From Hondaea fermentalgiana (taxonomy: Eukaryota; Sar; Bigyra; Thraustochytrida; Thraustochytriidae): a DNA stretch of 64,000 bases. Each line of letters begins with the position of its first letter. Positions within the stretch are counted from its first letter, which is position 1. Under the pieces are notes generated by a model. It did not search any database. It saw only the letters and a program-made list of their open reading frames with translations, and was not told the DNA's origin. The stretch is taken from assembly GCA_014084085.1 (NCBI GenBank), contig NPFB01000040.1, positions 365,699 through 429,698 of the forward strand, read 5' to 3'. Of this stretch, positions 20,083-28,600 are shown piece by piece. Both the position numbers and the translations under genes were made by a program.

Positions 20083-20958
20083 ATGGCGACTCGGAACCTG
20101 ACGCGCAAGTTCAAGCAGCTGCGCGAGGGCTTCAATGAACGACGCCGGCCGCGGGGCTTCGGGGCGAGCCCGATCGCAGACTCGACCACGGAGATGATGA
20201 ACACGCTCCCGCCCCACTGGGTCGATAGCGTGGAACAGGTGAACGACGTCATTCGGCAGATCGAGCAGCAAATCTCCAAGCTTCACGAAGCGCATCGCAA
20301 ACGGCTCATGGTCCGCTTTGACGAGGCCGAAGGCATGCGCGATCGTGAGATCGATATTCTCACAAAACAGATTACAGACAAATTCAGACAGGCGGAAAGA
20401 AAGCTCATGGAGCGCATCGCCAAGCCGGACGCGCGAACGCGAGGGACGGGCGATGAGCTTGTCAGAAAGAACATCCAGCGCCAGCTCGCCCAGCAGCTTC
20501 AGACTTTATCCATGTCCTTTCGCAAGTCGCAAAAGGAGTACATGACGCGTCTCAAGTCGCAAAAAGGCGGCGGAGACCTTGATGATCTCCTCGGCGCGGA
20601 CCCAGAACAGCCTTCCGTTGAAGTCGATGGCTTCACGGACGAGCAGGCTGTGCTACTCGAGCTTGCAGAGACCAACGTTGAGGAGCGCGATCAAGAGATT
20701 CAAAAGATTGCGACCTCCATCAATGAGCTTGCTGCCATTTTCAAGGAACTTGCAGTGCTCGTGATTGACCAAGGGACGGTGCTCGATCGTATTGATTATA
20801 ATATGGAAAACGTTGTTATGCAGACCGACAAGGCTGTGGAACAGCTCAAAAAGGCAGAAAAGTATTCCAAGAGCACGCGACCCATCAAGTGTATTGCCAT
20901 CCTCGTTGTGCTCATTATCGTCTTTACTATCATTCTCATCATCAAGTGGACCAGTTAA
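20083..20958 (+). CDS. STX16: Qa-SNARE, syntaxin-16/Tlg2 type
   Basis: 291 residues from the ATG at 20083 (CCATGG). The start MATRNLTRKF matches the syntaxin-16 N-terminal peptide, which binds the SM protein Vps45. A helical Habc-like region spans about 40-160. The SNARE motif at about 195-255 has the zero-layer glutamine Q230 in VIDQGTVLDRIDYN, typical of syntaxin-16. It ends in a single C-terminal anchor (about 271-288) preceded by KC, a possible acylation site. Family role: fusion of endosome-derived vesicles with the trans-Golgi network. The frame is open upstream of this ATG but has no family similarity there. Intronless. Confidence 0.93.
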   Translation: MATRNLTRKFKQLREGFNERRRPRGFGASPIADSTTEMMNTLPPHWVDSVEQVNDVIRQIEQQISKLHEAHRKRLMVRFDEAEGMRDREIDILTKQITDKFRQAERKLMERIAKPDARTRGTGDELVRKNIQRQLAQQLQTLSMSFRKSQKEYMTRLKSQKGGGDLDDLLGADPEQPSVEVDGFTDEQAVLLELAETNVEERDQEIQKIATSINELAAIFKELAVLVIDQGTVLDRIDYNMENVVMQTDKAVEQLKKAEKYSKSTRPIKCIAILVVLIIVFTIILIIKWTS

Positions 20959-20968
20959 GGGGTCTGAA

Positions 20969-20988
20969 ACTTGGAATGCGTTCCAAGT
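20969..20988 (+). other. Short perfect hairpin just after the syntaxin stop codon
   Basis: An 8-bp perfect inverted repeat (ACTTGGAA / TTCCAAGT) with a TGCG loop starts 11 bases after the TAA. It could form in the mRNA 3' end. No poly-T follows, so it is not a bacterial-type terminator. Confidence 0.45.
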
Positions 20989-21209
20989 CTCGTCATCCGA
21001 TCGTGACATCCCTCAACGACAACTATGACAAACGCTGAGTGACATTCAATGTTGGGAATTTTGTTGATTTGCAAACGGTGTTGCTCCACCCTTTCTCCAT
21101 CCATCTTCCTCGACAAAACATAAGGTCTTTGATCTTGACTTTTTCTTTTCCTTAATCGCCCCAAGAGGCAAACAAAAAACTAGGCCTATAATGCAACCTC
21201 CGTGGCTTT

Positions 21210-22397
21210 TTACTTGGTTTGGTCCAGTGCTTCCTGTAGGAGAACACGAAAATCAGAAGCCCCGGTTCCATATGCTACCTTGCTCAGGAACGCAAGGACA
21301 ACTCGCTGGTGAAAAGCTCGAAAAGCATGGAGTGCATTGATCGCAGACTTGTACTCCTTGTGGATGGCCTCAATCTCACGCAGAGAGCCGCAGGCATTGA
21401 GTCGTTCGCGAAAATCAATGACACACTCGCGATGTTTGCTCGGAATGTAATCGAGCATTTCGTTCGCAAATGCTCCGGCGCTCTTGACGTGATGAACGTC
21501 GAGCGCGGCGTCAATGAGGAAAAACATTGCCGTCTGACCCGCGCTTGCACCTTTGGCAACCACGACCGAAGGCGGGCCCTCCCGGCGCGCAAACACAACC
21601 CCGTTGGGGTTGAAGCCTTGCATATAGGGACGGTAGGCCTCGAACGAGTCCGGCTCCAGGCGCTCGACCATCACCTTGAAAATCTTGATACAGTTCAGAA
21701 GACCGCCACGTACTTTGCGCAACGTCGACTTGAGAGCTTCCATGTCGCCGTCTCTGACGTGCTCCGGCGCCTGCAAAAGATCAAACATGGCGTCAGCCAT
21801 GTCGCCATGCATGGCAGCAGTCAAATGAAAGGCCTCCTCAGCCGTCTCACCCGACATGCTCGCCGACGTCTCCAGGTTGTCGAGACAGACGGGACCACTC
21901 GGGTCCCGGAGCTTCCATTTGAAGGTGTCATAAGTACAAGAGCAGCAGATCCCAGGGAGCCCGAGTCGCTCATTCACAATCATAAAGGGTTCTGCGAGCT
22001 CGACGGGAATTTCGTCAGAAGCCTCCCACGGTTCCTTGGAAGGACCGTTTACAATCACATGCACGATGAACCCAAAAACGACATGCGCGCGAATGAGAAA
22101 CCGGCGCTCGCAGCACCGCAAAAACACCTCGACACTCTCCGCATTCTCACTCTGCGCTGCCACGGCCCTGAAGATTTCCTCACGGTCTGCGCCAATCTCA
22201 GGAAGCTTCTTCATGAGCGCTTCCCACCCTGCAAACGCGGACCCAGGCAGGGTTTCCGGCGTGTCGAGCGGTAGGAAGCCTCCTCGCAAGTCGAGCTCCC
22301 AGCGCGCCGCGAGCGCGGCACGTGCACGGTCCGCTGTCGCCGGGACTCGTGGCGATTCTGGCACTCCAGCTTGAACTTCTTCAGGCAACGTAGACAT
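21210..22397 (-). CDS. IDO: Indoleamine 2,3-dioxygenase family protein
   Basis: 395 residues, one exon. Family features run in order: an N-terminal helical region with GFLPLDTPETLPGSAF and IGADREEIF, the RAHVVFGFIVHVIVNG helix, LPGICCSCTYDTFKW, and the KGASAGQTAMFF loop corresponding to the mammalian GGSAGQS loop over the heme. The last helix carries the probable proximal heme ligand H363 in FRAFHQRVV. IDO enzymes are cytosolic heme dioxygenases that cleave L-tryptophan to N-formylkynurenine, the first step toward kynurenine and, in many eukaryotes, NAD. Its substrate affinity cannot be judged from sequence. The ATG at 22397 is the only good start. It is convergent with syntaxin and divergent from the TPR-2OG oxygenase. 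Confidence 0.9.
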   Translation of the reverse strand: MSTLPEEVQAGVPESPRVPATADRARAALAARWELDLRGGFLPLDTPETLPGSAFAGWEALMKKLPEIGADREEIFRAVAAQSENAESVEVFLRCCERRFLIRAHVVFGFIVHVIVNGPSKEPWEASDEIPVELAEPFMIVNERLGLPGICCSCTYDTFKWKLRDPSGPVCLDNLETSASMSGETAEEAFHLTAAMHGDMADAMFDLLQAPEHVRDGDMEALKSTLRKVRGGLLNCIKIFKVMVERLEPDSFEAYRPYMQGFNPNGVVFARREGPPSVVVAKGASAGQTAMFFLIDAALDVHHVKSAGAFANEMLDYIPSKHRECVIDFRERLNACGSLREIEAIHKEYKSAINALHAFRAFHQRVVLAFLSKVAYGTGASDFRVLLQEALDQTK

Positions 22398-22769
22398 CCT
22401 TGCCGTCTTCCGCTCTCAAGAAACCAGCTGGAGCAAGCTTGCAATCGTGCAGGCAAGCAAGCGAGGCGAGTGCTCGCTGCTTCGTGCGAGTCGAGTCGAG
22501 TCGAGTCGAGTTCGAGGTCGAGGTCGAGTTCGAGGTTTGCTGTCGTGAGGCGAAGTGAATGTCAACTTGGTGTTCCAACCAAACCAAGATCGAGCACGCA
22601 GGAGCACCCACCCACCCCGCTCGCAGCGTTGCCAGAACGCGCCCGAGGGACGGACGCTTCGAGCTTCACTTGCCTGCCTGCCGGCCTGCCTGCCTGCCTG
22701 CGTGCGAGCCCGCGCGGCCGCGTGCCCGGGCAGGTCTTCGCGAAGCCGCAGGAGCGCGCGGACATCGGG
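22398..22769. promoter_or_regulatory. 372-bp divergent promoter with (GTCGA)n and CCTG repeats
   Basis: Lies between the IDO and TPR-2OG start codons. It holds a GTCGA/GTTCGAG pentamer array at about 22489-22535 and a CTGC/CCGG array at about 22671-22702. No TATA box is seen. Confidence 0.5.
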
Positions 22770-24545
22770 ATGGCGGCGACCAAGGAGGCCGCGCTCGAGC
22801 ACGGCCCGGACGGCTCGCACGAGGAGGGCGGCGACCTGGGCGACGAGGCCTTTGAGCTGTTCACGGCCGCGCAGGCGCACGAGGAAGGCGGGGACCTGGA
22901 CGAAGCCTTCGCGCTGTACGAGCGCATCGAGGCGCTGGCGCTGGGCCAGTCGCCCGCGGGGGCCGGCGAGCGCAGGGACCCGAGGTGGAAATTCGCGGAA
23001 CTCGTGGCCAGCGACGAGCCGCCTCTGCACGTGCTTGCCGCGACGGCGGCGAACTGCGCGGGCGGGCTGTTTCTCGATGAGGGGGAATATACAGAAGCAC
23101 GTTCCTGGTTCCAGAGGAGCTTGCAATGGTGGGATGCTGCTGTCATGGCGCGACTCAACCTCGGCAACATCGAGCGTGAGCACGGCAACCCCGAGGTCGC
23201 CATCTCGCTGTACTCGAAGATTGCCGAACAAGAACAAGAGTGGGCCTCGCAAAGAAACGAGTTCACGGCGAAGAGCGATGCCGACGCCCAAGCTGCGCAG
23301 GATTCCTGGATCTCGAACTGGCTTGAACATCCGCTTCGATCGTGCGGACAACAAGCTGCCTACTTGATCGCGCTCATGCACCATCAATGGGGGCGCTACG
23401 ATGCGGCTGTGCCTTACCTTCAAAAGTATCCCGTAAAGTGGCGCATTGGCCCCGCTGTTTGGAAATGCGTTGGCAAGAGCAGCGAAGCAGATCCTGGCGC
23501 TTCGCTCGAAGTGGATCAGACCTGTCCTGTGCGGCTTGTCAAGGGAGCGCTTAACGATGAGCTATTGGCTGCTCTGCAGCATGCCTTCCGCCCATCATCG
23601 ACTTTCTGGGACGGAACGAACTACTGCGATGGTGCCTACTTTTCCTTTTGGTACGAGATCGACCGTAAACCTTCGAACCTCGTTGAGCAGGCTATTCAAG
23701 AGTTGCTCTCGCATCTTGGCAGAGACGATATTGTTGGGGCGGAGTGGTGGGTCCATTCACGCCCAAGTGGGCGCAATCTGGGCCATCAGCTCCATTTTGA
23801 TACAGAGGAAAACTCGCTCGGTGGGGAAAACGAGACCATCCTGCACCCAGCCGTGAGTTCTGTCGTGTACCTGACAGGCGCGGCCACTGGCGCCGGCCCG
23901 ACAGTGGTTTTCGACCAACGCGTACAGGACGTGACGCCGGGGAAGCGGGCGTTTGTGTCCAATCCCGTGGATGGAAGCTTTCTGACCTTTCCCGGAGATC
24001 GTCTGCATGGTGTTCTTCCTGGTCGCCCGCCCAAGCCTGGCAAGCGTACGCGTCAAGCAGAAACAAAGTTGCGAGATCCCACCTCAGAACCTCATCGTCT
24101 CACCCTTCTTGTAGGGTTTTGGACTCGCGAAGTTCAGAAAATCGGCAAGCGGCGCAGACTCGGTCCTTGCGCGCCTTTCCCACGTGCATCTCGCGGCGTG
24201 GACTGGCCCTCTGAAATTGACACCATCCCATTGTCTGATGAATCAAAGGCCTCGACATCAGGCTCTTCCATTGTGCCACTACCCGTACATCGAGTCCCCG
24301 AGGGCCAGGCCTGGGAAGCTGTGCCTCCTGGGCCGCACCCTCCGCAATACGAGACGCTCCCGGACGGTCTTGATCAGCACTTTTTCGTCGCTGATCATGC
24401 GGAGTTTCGAAGGAGACTTCTCTCGACAAATGCTGGAAACGACGAAGACGACGATGATGTTGATGATGCGGAGGCCAATATCGATGTCGAAGAAGAAAAC
24501 AACGACGATGACGCCAGCGGCGACGGGGCTTCGTCTGCCAAGTAG
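22770..24545 (+). CDS. TPR protein fused to a 2-oxoglutarate/Fe(II) oxygenase-like domain
   Basis: 591 residues from the ATG at 22770. Two adjacent 20-residue acidic repeats (HEEGGDL.DEAF) start the protein, followed by TPR-like helices at about 85-155. The catalytic-type domain spans about 250-455. H342-x-D344 sits in HQLHFDTEE, a distal His at H413 in DRLHGVLPG, and a basic residue R443 in HRLTLLVGFW fits the 2OG carboxylate. This HxD...H...R set is that of the double-stranded beta-helix oxygenases. The substrate is unknown. The C-terminal 40 residues are almost purely Asp/Glu/Asn with a Ser/Ala end. The TPRs suggest docking to a partner protein. The architecture resembles TPR-containing prolyl hydroxylase-like proteins, but no exact subfamily was recognised. 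Confidence 0.8.
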   Translation: MAATKEAALEHGPDGSHEEGGDLGDEAFELFTAAQAHEEGGDLDEAFALYERIEALALGQSPAGAGERRDPRWKFAELVASDEPPLHVLAATAANCAGGLFLDEGEYTEARSWFQRSLQWWDAAVMARLNLGNIEREHGNPEVAISLYSKIAEQEQEWASQRNEFTAKSDADAQAAQDSWISNWLEHPLRSCGQQAAYLIALMHHQWGRYDAAVPYLQKYPVKWRIGPAVWKCVGKSSEADPGASLEVDQTCPVRLVKGALNDELLAALQHAFRPSSTFWDGTNYCDGAYFSFWYEIDRKPSNLVEQAIQELLSHLGRDDIVGAEWWVHSRPSGRNLGHQLHFDTEENSLGGENETILHPAVSSVVYLTGAATGAGPTVVFDQRVQDVTPGKRAFVSNPVDGSFLTFPGDRLHGVLPGRPPKPGKRTRQAETKLRDPTSEPHRLTLLVGFWTREVQKIGKRRRLGPCAPFPRASRGVDWPSEIDTIPLSDESKASTSGSSIVPLPVHRVPEGQAWEAVPPGPHPPQYETLPDGLDQHFFVADHAEFRRRLLSTNAGNDEDDDDVDDAEANIDVEEENNDDDASGDGASSAK

Positions 24546-25673
24546 TTGCATCACTAAAAAAATTTCAATAGCTAGCCCCCTCAGCATCTCTACGCCGCGT
24601 CGCTCTTTCTCTTGCTCCTGCCTACTACTACCACTATCCTGTCAGCCGTCTGCCTACCAGCCTCAGCCGCCTATGAGCCGCTCCTTTCCGAGCATTTCTT
24701 TGCGCGCCCGAGAAGCAGTTTCGCTCCAAAAGCACCCATCCCACCTCGTCCCGTCGCGCTGTCGGTCATCCGCGAGGAGGCAGAGAGCGAGCGCATCGGA
24801 GCTCGGCACGCCGCCGAGCAGACCTGTGCTCAGCGGGAACAGCCGTGCTTACTTCTGATGGCTTTCGATGTAACGCGCGCGATTTGCGCACCTCCCCTTT
24901 CTTGCTCGGTCTGTGGGCGGACATCTGCATGCGCCCCATCGCTCCCCATCGCTCGCTCCCCTTCGCTCCACGCCGCCGTCCCGAGGCCGCTTCCCGCGCC
25001 AGGCCCCGGCGTCGGGGCCCCTGCCCGGCGACCGCCGCGGGCGCGGGAATCGGGGCGCGGGATGCGCGCAAATGCCTCGCGGGTGGGCTCGCCCGAGACA
25101 AATTGGAGAAGTGATAACTATTGTCAAGAGCGGCCGTTTCTCGTTGCCCGCGCCAATGTGGAGCCCCGCCGCCAACGCCGCTCGCTCTCCTCGCTCTCCG
25201 CGACGCGCGGGGCTCGCCAACTTGCGCGATATCGCGCGCGCGCGCAAGCAGCTGCAAGCGGCAGGGCGTCCAGCCGCGCAGCCCCCGCGCTGGGCGGCGC
25301 GCGCAAGCTCGCGCGAGCTCGCGAGCTCTCCGTTCATGGACTCGTACGAGAGCTGGAGGTGCGCGCACACACACATTGAGAGCGCGAGCGAGTGGGTGAA
25401 AGACCCCGTCTGGAAGGAAGGAAGGAAGGAAGGAAGGAGGCGAGGAGAAAACGCTCGCGACGTGCTTGACCCACCGAGAGCGGCTTTGCGTGCCCTTTGC
25501 GCAAAAGCCGGGAGCAACTGGTGCAAAAGCAGAAGCAGAGGCAAAGCAAAGCAAAGTGGGAGAAGCATTCGGGCAAAGGCATTCATTCATTCACTGGTTG
25601 ATTGGATTGATCGATTGGGAGGGGGAGGGAGAGCTCTGGCGGCAACTTGCGCGTCGCGACGACGGGGCCCGAG
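24546..25673. other. 1.1 kb intergenic region, promoter of the RBR ligase gene
   Basis: Between two plus-strand genes. Very GC-rich in the middle, with GCGC runs. A (GGAA)n array lies at about 25413-25440 and ATTC/GATT short repeats at about 25578-25620. No gene was recognised; the frames on both strands are Ala/Arg/Ser-rich noise. Confidence 0.55.
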
Positions 25674-28600
25674 ATGATGCTTATGGGCAACAACGGCGGC
25701 GACGGCGACGACGTCGACCCAGAAAGCGTGCTGGAGACGGAGAATGGCCCTCGCGAAGAGCCAAGAACGCCCGTGCCCGCGGCATCGACGGAGCTCCTGC
25801 TCCGCGAGCTCGGAAACGTGAAGATGCGAGGACGCGTCCGAAAGCTGCCAAAGTACCTGTCCTTGAGCCAGATGGTCGAAGAACGAATGCCCACAAAGGT
25901 TGGCGTGCTGCAAGTCATGCGCTTCGCGGGCAGACGCAGCGCCATCTGGCAAAATCAGCTGCTTGTACTCTGCGGGAACACGATCGCCATCTTCCCCACG
26001 ACATATGGACCAGAAGACGAAGAGGTCTTGACGCGCATCTTCCGCGAAAAAAAGTCCGCGCGCCGGAAACTTCGCAGCGAAACTCACTTTGATCTCTCCG
26101 AGCCTGACCTTAGCGTCAGCGTAGCTCTGTCTGCTGCAGTACACCGACAGCCCGGAGAAATTGCTACCGCACAAGACAGTCAGCACAGCTACGAGTGGAC
26201 CATCTCAGTGCCGCGATACCGAGGTCTTCTTCTTGTGCGTCTTCGCAGCCCAACCGCCGAGGATCGCGACCAGTGGGTCAGTGCATTGCGTGCGTTTGAG
26301 TCTCGCGTGTCCACCTCGTTTTCCGCGTTTCGGCCCAAATCATTGTCAGTCGAAACTTCGCAAAACTCTGCACTTCTTCAATCGTCCAGAAAAAGTGCGC
26401 AAATTCCTCGTCATCAGTCTTCCACGCGACGATACTCGAACCTAAAAGATGCAGCAAAAGCACTTCCGCTGCCCGACATCAAAACCGTTGACGGGCTTGC
26501 AGGAGCGGCGAAAACCACCAACTCTCAACCCAAATCGAGACGATGGGGCATACCGAAATTTCGCAGACGCAAAGGTGCTCCGAACGGCTCAGCCTTACGA
26601 TCACCGCGTTCCCCTGCCCTACGCAAGGTCCATAGCGAGGCGCGCTTTGACGCAGCTGCCTTGCACACAATCAAGAAAATCGCGACACCCCCAAAAGACG
26701 AAAAGGACGAAACCTTTACTTCCGACATCATCAGAGCCATGCAGGATCGCTTCTCCTCAGCTAGCGACTACATCGTGTACTCGGATCAGGAAAAAATTGT
26801 TGCTCGGAGGCAGGATGTCACCAATTGTCTTGCTGACTACCTTGTCCGGACGAGCCACGAACACAGCTATACTCCAGATCAGACCGTTGCCGAGGAGATC
26901 CTTCGCGACCATGACTGGAATCTGCGTGCCGCAATGCTAGCAGTTTTGCAAGCTCCCTCACCACGAGACACATCTCGAAGCACAACACAAGATACGCCCG
27001 ATACTTCGCTCCACGTGACGACATGCGCAATTTGCTTTGAAAACTTTGGTGTGGATGAGAGCAACGAGGACCCAAGTAAAGAAGCTGCATCGCTCCGTTG
27101 CGGTCACGCCTTTTGCCGAGGCTGTTGGACAGCAAATATCTCATGTAGGATTCGAGATGGCAAGGCATGCCTTTGCACAGAATGCATGGCCCCAGGCTGC
27201 CGCGAACGCGCGACGGCAGCCTTTGTTCGGCAGCATGCAGAATCAGACGAGCTACGAGAGCGCTTTGACCGCCTCTACGCCGACGCCTTTGTCGACTCTT
27301 GCGAGACAGTGCGTTGGTGCCCACAATCGGGCTGCGGTAATGCGGTAGAATGGAAGCTTGCTGAGGACACTAATACCTCACAAAGCACAGCAACCTCTGC
27401 AAAGCATGAGACGGACATGTGCGCGCGCAGTGTACACTGCTCGTGCGGATTCAAGTTTTGCTTCGACTGTGGTAGCGAGTCTCACGCACCTGCCACATGC
27501 GAGCAGGTTGAAGCCTGGCACCAAGTCCTCGTTGCAGCGGAGGAGGCTCGCCAGGTCAAGGCAGCTCCGCGAAAGGAACAAGAGCAGGTCATGGCGAAGC
27601 GATGGATCCTTAACAACGCAAGACCATGCCCCAAGTGCAAAGTTCCCATCGAAAAGATGCAGGGCTGCAATCATATGGTATGTTCTTCGTGCAAGCACGA
27701 GTACTGCTGGGCTTGTCTTGGGCCATGGACGGATCACTCGACCGAGACAGGTGGATTTTTTCGCTGCAAAATCGCAGACGAGCGTACAGACGAGGTTCTC
27801 GCTCGCCAAGACGCTGCTCGAACTGCCATGCAACAAGATTTTGCCCAAACTCGCGACCGTGCTCTCGAGGAAAGAAAGCGAAACGCCGAGCAAGAGGAGG
27901 CCTTTCGCAAGGCAAATCAGCTTCGAAAGCGCGTGGCGCATTTTGTGAAGCAGTACGATCAGCATGATGCAATCGCGCAATGGGCCAAAAACGTTTCTCA
28001 AGATTTTGATCGCGCTCTCGAGAATGAGACACAGATTCTTGGCCCCCAACGCGCGCTGGTTGACTTTTTGCAAAAGATTCTGCGCGTTCTAGCGGATTGC
28101 CGTGCCATGCTCAAGTGGGTCGTTGTGGTTTCCTATTTCCTCAATGCAGAATCATCGACGGCTGCAAACTGGGTTTTCGGCCTCGATGAGTTGAAAGAAA
28201 GACTTCCCTTAACAGACGCTGTATCGATCGACGGCCCGCATCGTGCTCTTTTTGCGGCCAAGCTCGGGGCGTGCGTTCAGCTTGCAGATCGTCTGCAGCA
28301 TGCCGTGGAAGGGCCTGCTCTTTCGATCGGTCTCGACGATGCCAATGCCACGCGCGCAAAACTTTGGAAAAAGTCTCCTTGGGCGAGGCAGCGCGTTCGA
28401 AAGGCTCTAGAGCTTGCAACGGTGCTTGCGCCTCTGCAAAGTGAATTGTCGACGGTGTCCTGCCAGGCACTCGAACGTCTGCAAGAAGTTCAACGACTCG
28501 CCGAGGTTACAAACGGAGTGTTCCCTAGACTCTCACGCCCGCTCCTTGAAAACCTGGATAGGCCTGTCGACGGCCAAAGCGACAAAGAACCTCTCATCGT

